The notes below the pieces were generated by a model. It made no database searches. It had not been told where the DNA came from and saw nothing but the letters and a program-made list of their open reading frames with translations. The position numbers were made by a program, and so were the translations under genes. From Candidatus Colwelliibacteriota bacterium (GTDB lineage Bacteria; Patescibacteriota; Minisyncoccia; UBA6257; Colwellbacteraceae), in contig JAQTRD010000008.1 of NCBI GenBank assembly GCA_028711965.1, positions 1 through 11,208 of the forward strand: a stretch of 11,208 bases of DNA. The letters run 5' to 3'. Numbering within the stretch: position 1 is the stretch's first letter; every line of letters starts with the position of its first letter. Of the stretch, positions 1 to 6,139 are shown one piece after another.

Positions 1-1
1 A

Positions 2-1123
2 GACAAGAAAGTCATTCCTCCGACTCCGGTTCAGGCCATTACTGCTGATTGGGAAGCGCGCGACGCAAACTGGTTCTTCGATTTCCCAACGAGCGCGGAG
101 AAGGTTCTCAATTTCTTCGAATCTTCCGCTGTATACGCCGACAAGAATATTAAATTCAAAGGAGCTCTGGCTATGAACCACAAAGTGGTGACCGATATTT
201 TAAAGATAACCGGACCAATAGAGCTTCCTGATTACAATATGGTGCTCGACGAAAATAATTTTTTAGAGACAATCCAGTCGGAAGTTGCGAGAGATTCCGA
301 TATAAGAGGAGGTGCCCGCAAGAATGTTCTAAAAGCTCTTCTTCCGGAGATGATAAATAAGACGAGGGAGATGACCGAAGCCGAGAAAAAGAAAGTCGCC
401 GCCGCCATTATCTTTAGGCTGAAAAACAAGGATATCCAAATATATTCGACGGACAATAGAATCGAAAGTTTTCTTGCAAAACAACAATGGGCGGGCGACG
501 TATATGATATGCCCGGATCGGTCTTTGGAGACTATATTGCTGTCGTCTCGGCTAACTTAGGCGGCGAGAAAACAGACGCCTATATGAGGCAGAAAATTTC
601 AATCAAGAGCTCCATTAATGAAAACGGCCGAATAACCGACGAAGTGGAGCTGATAAGGGTGCATAACGGGAAAAATGCCGATAAATACTTTTACAGAGCA
701 GCAAACAAAAGTTTCATAAGAATCCTTGCTCCGGAAAAATCCGAACTTATCTCGGTCTCCGGTGAAACCGAAAAAAAGGTATATCCCAAAAAAAATTATG
801 TAAAAGAAGGGTACGCTTCGGACGAAGATGTGCTGGCATACGAGTCAGGAACGGAAAACGGCAAAAAAGTTTTCGGATACTGGCTAAATGTCTCAGCGGG
901 AGAAACGAAGACAATGAAAGTAAATTACGAAAGGGCGTCGGTTTTCTCGGATAAGTTTCGTTTCGTTTATGAGAAACAATCTGGGGTCGACTCATCTCTC
1001 TTCTATACGGTAGAAGCGCCTATCGGATATATATTCAGGGAAACAGGCACTTCCGAGTTTTCTTACAGCAACGACAATCCTCCGGCAAGACTGATGATAG
1101 AATTGAATCTGAAAAAAATATAG
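2..1123 (+). CDS. DUF4012 domain protein, 3' part (5' end outside window)
   Basis: The frame is open from base 2 to the TAG at 1121-1123 (373 residues), so the ATG at 173 is internal and the gene begins before the window. The region just before and after that ATG carries the DUF4012 signature: an RDANW followed by DFPTSAEK near bases 65-120, then a block ending in KITGPIELPDY (bases 200-235). DUF4012 proteins are large envelope-associated proteins of unknown function, abundant in CPR bacteria and usually 600-800 residues with an N-terminal membrane helix. Only the C-terminal half or so is visible. The last 200 residues are mixed strand and helix with no motif I recognise, and no membrane segment is seen in the visible part. 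The family call is firm; the function is unknown. No canonical terminator follows. Confidence 0.85.
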   Translation, partial: DKKVIPPTPVQAITADWEARDANWFFDFPTSAEKVLNFFESSAVYADKNIKFKGALAMNHKVVTDILKITGPIELPDYNMVLDENNFLETIQSEVARDSDIRGGARKNVLKALLPEMINKTREMTEAEKKKVAAAIIFRLKNKDIQIYSTDNRIESFLAKQQWAGDVYDMPGSVFGDYIAVVSANLGGEKTDAYMRQKISIKSSINENGRITDEVELIRVHNGKNADKYFYRAANKSFIRILAPEKSELISVSGETEKKVYPKKNYVKEGYASDEDVLAYESGTENGKKVFGYWLNVSAGETKTMKVNYERASVFSDKFRFVYEKQSGVDSSLFYTVEAPIGYIFRETGTSEFSYSNDNPPARLMIELNLKKI

Positions 1124-1277
1124 GTTGCGGAATATGTATGAGATGTGGAATCCGCCGGACGGCGGAGTGGGAAGTACGTGAGATGTCAGAGGCACATATC
1201 GTACAAGCGAAGCGGTCTAATATTCGTACAATTCGCGCATTTTTATGTTTTATATATCTGTGTCATAATCCGCTCCG
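1124..1277. other. Intergenic spacer with a short GC hairpin and the lepA promoter
   Basis: The spacer holds a 6-bp hairpin TCCGCC-GGAC-GGCGGA at 1151-1166 with no T-run after it, so it is not a canonical terminator. The lepA -10 box lies at its end. No convincing ORF is contained within it: an apparent 65-codon frame from 1145 mostly overlaps lepA in another frame. Confidence 0.5.
1261..1269 (+). promoter_or_regulatory. Extended -10 promoter element of lepA
   Basis: TGT followed by CATAAT (1264-1269) is an extended -10 element. The expected transcription start, about 7 bases on, is near 1276, only two bases before the lepA ATG at 1278. No good -35 box is visible and no Shine-Dalgarno sequence fits in the gap. 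A leaderless or near-leaderless mRNA is inferred. Confidence 0.55.
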
Positions 1278-3056
1278 ATGAACAATGTTCGCAACTTCGT
1301 AATCATCGCCCATATAGACCACGGCAAGTCCACGCTTGCTGACAGGATGCTTGAGATAACCGAAACCATTCCTGCGCGAGAAATGAGGCCCCAGTATCTT
1401 GACCAGATGGAGCTTGAAAGAGAGAGGGGAATCACCATAAAAATGACTCCCGTAAGGATGGTTCATAACTTTTCAGGCAAAAGCTATGAGCTCAATCTAA
1501 TAGACACTCCCGGTCATAGCGATTTCGGCTATGAAGTATCAAGGGCTCTTACTGCGGTTGAGGGGGCTGTTCTTCTCGTTGATGCCACTCAGGGCATACA
1601 AGCGCAGACTTTGGCTAACTTTGAAGCGGCGAAAAAAACCGGGCTTACGATCATAGGCTGCGTGAATAAGATTGATCTCAATCCTGCTGGAATCGATACG
1701 ATTATCCGAGAACTAGCTCTGCTTATAAAGTGCGAGGAAAAAGATATTTTTAGAGTCTCCGCGAAAACCGGAGAGGGAGTAAGGGATTTAATTGATGGCG
1801 TTGTGCGATTGATCCCTCCTCCCGGTCATTTAAGAGAAGAAGGAAAGCAGGCTATACCGCCGGCTAAACAAGCGCTTATATTCGATTCGGTGTATGACGA
1901 CCACAAGGGAATCGTCGCTTATGCGCGCGTATTTTCGGGCGATTTTTCGGCAAGAGAATCGATGAAGCTCATAGGCGTCAATAAAAATTTTATGATAAAG
2001 GAGGTTGGAGTGTTTTCTCCCGAACCGAAGACTGTGGATAAGCTTGAGTCGGGAAAAATCGGATATATCGCTACCGGCATAAAAGATCCCGGAGTGCTTC
2101 GAATAGGAGACACTATAGGCGACAGCCCTCTTCCCGGATTTACGCCGCCGAATCCGGTAGTGTTTGTCTCGCTCTATCCGGAAGACGGCAGCGAATATGA
2201 GAATCTGAAAGCCGCTTTAAACAAGCTTCATCTTTCTGATTCTTCAATATCGCTTGACCCGGATTATAGCGAAGTACTGGGGAGGGGATTTAAAGCTGGT
2301 TTTTTGGGAAGGCTTCACTTTGAAATAATTACGGCTCGTCTGGAAAGGGAATTTGGAATAGACGTTATCACCAGTTTTCCGTCGGTTGCTTACAGAGTGA
2401 AAACGAGATCGGGTAAAGAAATACTGGTTGAAAGTCCGAAAGACTTTCCGGAAGACAACGGGGGAGTATATGAGCCGATAGTGGCTATTCGCATTATGGC
2501 GCCGAAAGAGTATCTTGGCCGGATACTGTCTTTGCGGGAGTTCTTCCGTATTAAAAACGCCGAAACGGAATCTTTCGACGACAATATCATTATAAAGGCA
2601 AAGATGCCTCTCTCGGAACTGGTCTCTGATTTAGATGACAAGTTGAAGTCGATATCTCTGGGATACGCTTCTTTCAGTTATGAACTTTCCGAATATGAGC
2701 CTGCGGAAGTAACGAAGCTTGAGGTTTTAGTAGCGGGCGAGGAAGTTCCGGGGCTTACAAGAATCGTTTATAAGGAGGAGGCGGCGAGAATGGCGAGAAA
2801 GATAGCGGAAGAACTTAAGTCCCTGCTTCCAAAAGCCCTTTTCGTACAGGTAATACAGGTTAAAGGAATGGGCAAGATCCTTGCGAGAGAGGACATATCC
2901 GCGCTTAAGAAGGATGTGACGGGATATTTATACGGCGGAGACCGCACAAGAAAGACAAAGCTTTGGGACAAGCAAAAGAGGGGAAAGAAAAGACTTAAAG
3001 AGAGAGGTAGGGTTACTATCTCCCCGGAAGTTTTTAAAGAACTTTTGAAGAAATAA
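1278..3056 (+). CDS. lepA: Elongation factor 4 (LepA), ribosome-associated GTPase
   Basis: LepA is a translational GTPase that binds ribosomes, back-translocates or rescues stalled complexes, and aids initiation and 30S assembly. All G motifs are present: AHIDHGKST at residues 11-19, RGIT at 50-53, DTPGH at 76-80 and NKID at 130-133. Elongation factor domains II to V follow. The LepA-specific C-terminal domain is recognisable by GGDRTRKTKLWDKQKRGKKR near the end, which separates it from EF-G, TypA and EF-Tu. At 592 residues it is close to the usual 595-605. The ATG at 1278 gives the family-typical N-terminus MNNVRNFVIIAH, with no SD sequence before it. It is followed after 55 bases by a small division gene. 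The identification is very secure. Confidence 0.97.
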   Translation: MNNVRNFVIIAHIDHGKSTLADRMLEITETIPAREMRPQYLDQMELERERGITIKMTPVRMVHNFSGKSYELNLIDTPGHSDFGYEVSRALTAVEGAVLLVDATQGIQAQTLANFEAAKKTGLTIIGCVNKIDLNPAGIDTIIRELALLIKCEEKDIFRVSAKTGEGVRDLIDGVVRLIPPPGHLREEGKQAIPPAKQALIFDSVYDDHKGIVAYARVFSGDFSARESMKLIGVNKNFMIKEVGVFSPEPKTVDKLESGKIGYIATGIKDPGVLRIGDTIGDSPLPGFTPPNPVVFVSLYPEDGSEYENLKAALNKLHLSDSSISLDPDYSEVLGRGFKAGFLGRLHFEIITARLEREFGIDVITSFPSVAYRVKTRSGKEILVESPKDFPEDNGGVYEPIVAIRIMAPKEYLGRILSLREFFRIKNAETESFDDNIIIKAKMPLSELVSDLDDKLKSISLGYASFSYELSEYEPAEVTKLEVLVAGEEVPGLTRIVYKEEAARMARKIAEELKSLLPKALFVQVIQVKGMGKILAREDISALKKDVTGYLYGGDRTRKTKLWDKQKRGKKRLKERGRVTISPEVFKELLKK

Positions 3057-3094
3057 TCCTTTTTTAGACTGGCTGGCGAGACTCTGTTTTCTAA

Positions 3095-3100
3095 TATAAA
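3095..3100 (+). promoter_or_regulatory. -10 element of the FtsB/DivIC-like gene
   Basis: TATAAA at 3095-3100 lies 11 bases before the ATG at 3112, which would place the transcript start near 3107 with a leader of about five bases. An overlapping TAATAT at 3092-3097 is an alternative. No -35 box is evident. An AGGA at 3104-3107 could act as a weak SD sequence if transcription starts further upstream or reads through from lepA. Confidence 0.4.
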
Positions 3101-3111
3101 ATTAGGAACGG

Positions 3112-3387
3112 ATGACGAAGATACTCTTAGCTGTCGCATTCTCAGCCGTTCTTATAATCACGGCGTTTCAGTTTTACGGGATAGCAAAAGATACCGTCGG
3201 TCTTGAAGAAGAAGCGGAATTATTAAGAAACGAAGCAAACGCGCTTACTAAAGAAAATCAAGAGACAAGGGAAAAGATTGATTATCTTGGCAAGGCCGAA
3301 AACCTCATCCAAGAGATAAAGACGAAATTCAATTACCGGTTGCCAGAAGAGAAGACGATAATAGTGGCTCCGGAAAAGCGGGATTAG
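3112..3387 (+). CDS. FtsB/DivIC-family septum formation initiator-like protein
   Basis: This 91-residue protein has one N-terminal membrane helix (residues 3-23), a charged heptad-rich coiled coil (about 28-62), and a short tail with NYRLPEEKTIIVAPE (74-88). Helix, coiled coil and a short '...GEK.I.V.P'-type tail is the layout of the FtsB/DivIC family, bitopic proteins that link FtsL and FtsQ/DivIB in the divisome. The family is short and poorly conserved, so the call rests on architecture plus the tail motif. Its last three bases of coding sequence per codon run into a tRNA: the stop TAG (3385-3387) is nucleotides 8-10 of the tRNA-Gly gene that starts at 3378. It probably shares a transcript with that tRNA. 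Confidence 0.7.
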   Translation: MTKILLAVAFSAVLIITAFQFYGIAKDTVGLEEEAELLRNEANALTKENQETREKIDYLGKAENLIQEIKTKFNYRLPEEKTIIVAPEKRD

Positions 3388-3448
3388 TACAGTGGCAGTA
3401 TACGACCTTCCCAAGGTCAAGACGCGGGTTCGATTCCCGTATCCCGCT
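3378..3448 (+). tRNA. tRNA-Gly (anticodon CCC)
   Basis: The acceptor stem GCGGGAT (3378-3384) pairs perfectly with ATCCCGC (3441-3447), with T3448 as discriminator. The anticodon loop TTCCCAA (3408-3414) has anticodon CCC at 3410-3412, reading GGG. The T-arm is GCGGG-TTCGATT-CCCGT; the D-stem has one G-T pair and the first anticodon-stem pair is a C-A mismatch. The 3' CCA is not encoded (the genome reads TCATAT), so CCA must be added enzymatically. The first ten bases overlap the end of the preceding division gene, and the last 17 bases are the start of a 125-bp repeat found again at 3640. Confidence 0.93.
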
Positions 3449-3556
3449 CATATAAAGAGTCCGCCATTGGCGGACTCTGTGAGAAGTGTTAGAGATGTTA
3501 GATCGTTCCGCTGCAGCGGAACTTGTTTATTATATGGAAACGGGAATCGAACGCCG
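3432..3556 (+). repeat. 125-bp direct repeat, copy 1, beginning inside the tRNA-Gly T-arm
   Basis: This segment is identical over all 125 bases to 3640-3764. It starts with the 3' end of tRNA-Gly, then has a perfect hairpin AGAGTCCGCC-ATT-GGCGGACTCT (3456-3478) and a perfect palindrome GTTCCGCTGCAGCGGAAC (3505-3522) followed by TTGTTTATT. It ends with ACGGGAATCGAAC (3540-3552), the exact reverse complement of the tRNA T-arm 13-mer GTTCGATTCCCGT (3428-3440). The copy is thus bounded by inverted T-arm sequences. The palindromes may also serve as a weak terminator for the tRNA. Confidence 0.9.
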
Positions 3557-3639
3557 GACTGATGATTCGCCAGCAGGCGAATCAAAGGAGGCGGGGCTTG
3601 GAGGCAATCGCGAACGACGGTGAGCGATTGACCGGAGAG
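3557..3639. other. Spacer between the 125-bp repeats with further inverted repeats
   Basis: The 83-bp unique segment between the two repeat copies carries a perfect 8-bp hairpin GATTCGCC-AGCA-GGCGAATC (3564-3583) and a second inverted repeat CAATCGC...GCGATTG (3605-3611 with 3624-3630). No gene is seen. Structure density is unusually high, and together with the flanking repeats it resembles a palindromic repetitive element and not coding DNA. Confidence 0.6.
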
Positions 3640-3764
3640 GATTCCCGTATCCCGCTCATATAAAGAGTCCGCCATTGGCGGACTCTGTGAGAAGTGTTAG
3701 AGATGTTAGATCGTTCCGCTGCAGCGGAACTTGTTTATTATATGGAAACGGGAATCGAACGCCG
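3640..3764 (+). repeat. 125-bp direct repeat, copy 2, carrying an orphan tRNA-Gly 3' end
   Basis: It is identical to 3432-3556, offset by 208 bases. Its first bases repeat the tRNA-Gly 3' end (through the acceptor strand ATCCCGC), but no tRNA body precedes it, so it is an orphan fragment. The hairpins recur at 3664-3686 and 3713-3730, and the inverted T-arm 13-mer recurs at 3748-3760. Confidence 0.9.
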
Positions 3765-3768
3765 ATAA

Positions 3769-3795
3769 AAAACCCGCGCCATAGGCGTGGGTTTT
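3769..3795. terminator. Hairpin terminator, mainly for the minus-strand GNAT gene
   Basis: AAAACCCGCGCC - ATA - GGCGTGGGTTTT forms a 12-bp stem with one G-T pair. Read on the minus strand, it starts 8 bases past the GNAT stop codon and is followed by a run of six T, the form of an intrinsic terminator. On the plus strand the T-run is only four long, so it would be a weaker terminator for transcripts from the tRNA-Gly side. Confidence 0.75.
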
Positions 3796-3802
3796 ACCTC
3801 CT

Positions 3803-4261
3803 TCAAGAAGTAGAGTAAGCGAAATAGAGTTTGTCGCTCGTTTCTTTTTTGTCATCCGGTTCCCAATCACCGTTATTCCGGAACAATTGGAGCGACCTCC
3901 GATTATTTTTAAGAACAACGGCAAAAACTTTTTTAAAGCCGCATTCTTCGGCTAGATACTTGCAAACGTCAACAAGCTCCTTTCCGTAACCGCGTCCGCG
4001 ACTTTGGGGAACCAAATACATTCTGATTCCATAATAGCGTTTGCTTTCGCGCAAGTTATAGAAGCCGACGAATCCGATTGAGTTTCCGAAGTCGTCCTGA
4101 ACGATAAACAACGGCTGTGAGAGCATATCCTCCACTGTTTCTTCATATACGGTCATTGCCGCCTCAAAACCGAATTTTTCTTCATTATCGTGGAAATCCG
4201 TGATTCTCCAATACTCCAAAAGCCTGACATCTCTTTGAGTGATCTCTCTGACGTTTATCAC
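3803..4261 (-). CDS. GNAT-family N-acetyltransferase
   Basis: The 152-residue protein has the GNAT fold pattern: a strand ending in FVGFYNL (64-70), then MYLVPQSRGRGYGKEL (81-96) with the acetyl-CoA pyrophosphate-binding motif Q-x-x-G-x-G at 86-91, and the C-terminal VVLKNNRRSLQLFRNNG (115-131) with the family's conserved Asn and 'F.n.G' segment. It probably transfers an acetyl group from acetyl-CoA to a small molecule or protein N-terminus; the substrate cannot be told. The start is GTG at 4261, chosen because a perfect AGGAGG lies 5 bases upstream. The stop is TGA, with a TAA three codons later in frame. It is the only gene here with a consensus-style promoter plus SD, which may mark it as a later arrival. 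Confidence 0.88.
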   Translation of the reverse strand: MINVREITQRDVRLLEYWRITDFHDNEEKFGFEAAMTVYEETVEDMLSQPLFIVQDDFGNSIGFVGFYNLRESKRYYGIRMYLVPQSRGRGYGKELVDVCKYLAEECGFKKVFAVVLKNNRRSLQLFRNNGDWEPDDKKETSDKLYFAYSTS

Positions 4262-4266
4262 TTTAA

Positions 4267-4272
4267 CCTCCT
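4267..4272 (-). promoter_or_regulatory. Perfect Shine-Dalgarno AGGAGG fixing the GNAT GTG start
   Basis: On the minus strand AGGAGG is separated by TTAAA (5 bases) from the GTG start at 4261. It is the only strong SD sequence before any gene in the window and decides the non-ATG start. Confidence 0.85.
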
Positions 4273-4294
4273 AAGTTTTAATTGAACTCCTGTG

Positions 4295-4323
4295 ATATTG
4301 ACACATAATAATAACAATGTCAA
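4295..4323 (-). promoter_or_regulatory. Promoter of the GNAT gene (TTGACA, 17 bp, extended CAATAT)
   Basis: Minus-strand reading gives a perfect -35 TTGACA (4318-4323), a 17-base spacer, and a -10 CAATAT (4295-4300) preceded by TGT, making it an extended -10. Transcription would start near 4288, giving a leader of about 27 bases that includes the AGGAGG. TTGACA also occurs on the plus strand at 4298-4303, making an inverted repeat with 4318-4323 that could be an operator; this last point is speculative. Confidence 0.75.
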
Positions 4324-4378
4324 GAAAGAACTTTACGGAAAGCAGGATTTGATAGAGGAGAAAAGGGGAAATCGCTCT

Positions 4379-4407
4379 TTGAGTAAAAGAGTAAAAGAGG
4401 GTAAACT
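4379..4407 (+). promoter_or_regulatory. Probable promoter of the tRNA-Thr-prfB-ftsEX unit
   Basis: TTGAGT (4379-4384), a 17-base spacer and TAAACT (4402-4407) match the sigma-70 type consensus at four of six bases in each box. The expected start near 4414 would leave a 5' leader of about 9 bases before the tRNA, a normal substrate for RNase P. No better candidate is seen between here and the GNAT promoter. Confidence 0.5.
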
Positions 4408-4422
4408 GTTTATCAAAAGTAT

Positions 4423-4497
4423 GCCGAAGTAGCTTAGTGGCAGAGCGGCTGTTTCGTAAACAGCAGGTCGCGAGTTCGATTCTCGCCTTCGGCTCCA
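4423..4497 (+). tRNA. tRNA-Thr (anticodon CGT), CCA encoded
   Basis: The acceptor stem GCCGAAG (4423-4429) pairs with CTTCGGC (4487-4493), followed by discriminator T4494 and an encoded CCA (4495-4497). The anticodon stem GCTGT/ACAGC encloses loop TTCGTAA (4453-4459) with anticodon CGT at 4455-4457, reading ACG. The T-arm is GCGAG-TTCGATT-CTCGC. The prfB ATG begins only four bases after the CCA, so the tRNA and prfB almost certainly share a transcript. Confidence 0.95.
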
Positions 4498-4501
4498 AAT
4501 C

Positions 4502-5452
4502 ATGACTGAAGAAATCCAAAATCTGAAGAGTATCCTTGCGGATAAATTTCAAATAGAAGAAAAAAGAATCAGGCTCAAGGAGCTTGAATTTGAAGTTTCC
4601 GACCCTGACCTTTGGAAAAAGGACAGGTTTGTCGCCGAAGAAAAAACGAAAGAATATGGCCTTATAAGGTCTTTAATTGAACAATTTGACGCGATAGATA
4701 CAGACGAAGATATTAACCGCTTTGAAGCGGACAATATGAAGAAAAACAAATACGAGTACGCGGCGGCAATCATCTCGGTCTTTCCCGGCGCGGGAGGGGA
4801 GGATGCGGCTGATTGGGGGCGCATGCTCCTTGAGATGTATATCGCTTACGCAAAAAGAAAAAATTGGAAGGTCAAGGCGATAGATGACGATACAATCGAA
4901 ATAAAAGGAGAGGATGCTTATAACCTCTTGCGGATGGAGTACGGCGTTCATCGCCTTGTTCGCATATCTCCATATGACGCGAAGGGGCTTCGCCACACTT
5001 CTTTCGCTTTAGTTGAAGTTTTGCCTTCTTTTGAAAAAGTAGACGCTGATAAGATTGAATTGCCGGAAAAAGACGTTAAGGTTGATTTTTCCCGATCATC
5101 CGGTCCGGGAGGGCAAAACGTAAATAAGGTTGAGACAGCGGTGAGGGTAATCCATACTCCGACGGGGCTTACCGCTTCTTCGCAAACAGAAAGAAGTCAG
5201 GCGCAGAATCGGGAGAAGGCCCTCGCTATACTTAAAGCGAAACTAATCAAACTTATGGAAGAGCGGCAAGAAACGGAAATAAGCAATCTTAAAACAAAAG
5301 TTTCTCCTGAATGGGGCCATCAGATAAGATCGTATGTTATTCATCCGTATAAGATGGTGAAGGACCACAGAACCAACTACGAGACAAGCCGCGCGGAGGA
5401 TATTCTTGGCGGTAACCTTGAAGGATTCATAGAAGCCGAGTTAAAATTATAA
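4502..5452 (+). CDS. prfB: Peptide chain release factor 2
   Basis: RF2 recognises UAA and UGA stop codons and triggers peptide release. The catalytic GGQ (residues 203-205) sits in SSGPGGQNVNKVE, and the codon-recognition region HRLVRISPYDAKGLRHTSF (150-168) has the RF2 pattern, not the RF1 P-x-T pattern. Two oddities: the recognition tripeptide is SPY (156-158) where RF2 normally has SPF, and the protein has 316 residues against about 365, mainly from a shortened N-terminal helical domain before FPGAGGEDAADW (94-105). There is no autoregulatory +1 frameshift site: the frame is intact from the ATG and only a tRNA lies upstream. No SD is present; the ATG is 4 bases after the tRNA-Thr CCA. ftsE follows after 4 bases, an order (prfB-ftsE-ftsX) seen in many bacteria. 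Confidence 0.95.
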   Translation: MTEEIQNLKSILADKFQIEEKRIRLKELEFEVSDPDLWKKDRFVAEEKTKEYGLIRSLIEQFDAIDTDEDINRFEADNMKKNKYEYAAAIISVFPGAGGEDAADWGRMLLEMYIAYAKRKNWKVKAIDDDTIEIKGEDAYNLLRMEYGVHRLVRISPYDAKGLRHTSFALVEVLPSFEKVDADKIELPEKDVKVDFSRSSGPGGQNVNKVETAVRVIHTPTGLTASSQTERSQAQNREKALAILKAKLIKLMEERQETEISNLKTKVSPEWGHQIRSYVIHPYKMVKDHRTNYETSRAEDILGGNLEGFIEAELKL

Positions 5453-5456
5453 AGCT

Positions 5457-6137
5457 GTGATAACATTCAACAATGTCTCGAAAAGATACGGAGCGAATGA
5501 GGTTGTGCGCGATGTAAGTTTTAAGATTAATCCGGGAGAATTTGTCTCACTCGTTGGAAGATCGGGAGCAGGAAAATCGACTTTGATAAAAATGCTCATC
5601 GGTGAAGAGTTGCCCAGTAAAGGAAGGGTGATATTCGGGCAGTACGAGGTCAATAAGATGAATCAGAGCGAGCTTCCCGAATTAAGGCGGCATATGGGAA
5701 TAATATTTCAGGACTTTCGTCTTCTTGCTAAAAAGACAGCCTATGAAAATGTTGTTTTTGCTATGGAGGTTGCCGGCCGACCGCAAGCCGAGATAGATGA
5801 GATTACTCCCCAAGTTCTCGACTTAGTGGGACTTTCCGGGAAATATAATAATTTTATAAGCGAGCTCTCAGGAGGAGAGAAGCAAAGGGTGGCGATTGCG
5901 AGAGCTATGGTTAATCATCCGGATGTCATTGTGGCGGATGAACCGACAGGAAATCTTGACCCGATAAATACTTGGGGCATTATCAACCTTCTTACGAAAA
6001 TTAACGAGCTTGGCACAACCGTTATTCTCGCCACGCACAACAAGGATATAGTTAATCAAATTGAGAAAAGAGTCTTGAGTATGGAAGACGGCCGATTGAT
6101 AAGGGACGAAGAGAAAGGAAAATACATTCTGGTCTAA
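5457..6137 (+). CDS. ftsE: Cell division ATP-binding protein FtsE
   Basis: FtsE is the cytoplasmic ATPase of the FtsEX complex, which couples ATP hydrolysis to activation of peptidoglycan hydrolases outside the membrane during division. The 226-residue protein has all ABC motifs: Walker A GRSGAGKST (34-42), Q-loop Q85, signature LSGGE (137-141), Walker B VIVADEP (157-163) and switch His194. The length is typical (about 220-230). The start is GTG at 5457, which gives the usual N-terminus MITFNNVSKRYG; it lies 4 bases after the prfB stop without an SD, so translation is probably coupled. ftsX follows after two bases. Together with the ftsX partner, the identity is secure. Confidence 0.95.
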   Translation: MITFNNVSKRYGANEVVRDVSFKINPGEFVSLVGRSGAGKSTLIKMLIGEELPSKGRVIFGQYEVNKMNQSELPELRRHMGIIFQDFRLLAKKTAYENVVFAMEVAGRPQAEIDEITPQVLDLVGLSGKYNNFISELSGGEKQRVAIARAMVNHPDVIVADEPTGNLDPINTWGIINLLTKINELGTTVILATHNKDIVNQIEKRVLSMEDGRLIRDEEKGKYILV

Positions 6138-6139
6138 AA

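Noticed and set aside
3591..3648. A second tRNA body before the orphan tRNA-Gly 3' end
   Set aside because: The GCGGGG near 3591 partly pairs with the orphan acceptor strand, but no D-arm, anticodon arm or T-loop fits between them, so it is not a tRNA gene.
3448..3675. Minus-strand 75-codon frame across the repeat region
   Set aside because: It is built from palindromes and repeats plus antisense tRNA. No protein family features, start signals or sensible composition are present.
3432..3764. CRISPR-like repeat array
   Set aside because: There are only two copies of a 125-bp repeat with one 83-bp spacer and several internal palindromes. This does not match short regular CRISPR repeats, and no cas gene is nearby.
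4298..4326. Plus-strand TTGACA at 4298 as the promoter of the tRNA-Thr unit
   Set aside because: At normal spacing the -10 position reads CAAGAA, which is not a -10 box. The site is explained as part of an inverted repeat over the minus-strand GNAT promoter, and a better plus-strand pair lies at 4379-4407.
4271..4552. Minus-strand 93-codon frame with a sequence like EPKARIELATCCLRN
   Set aside because: It is the antisense of the tRNA-Thr gene and prfB start. Such arginine-rich peptides are classic false calls over tRNA genes, and it also runs through the GNAT promoter.
4502..4600. Possible programmed +1 frameshift typical of prfB
   Set aside because: The ATG frame is intact with no internal TGA, and the sequence immediately upstream is a tRNA, leaving no room for a first-frame segment.
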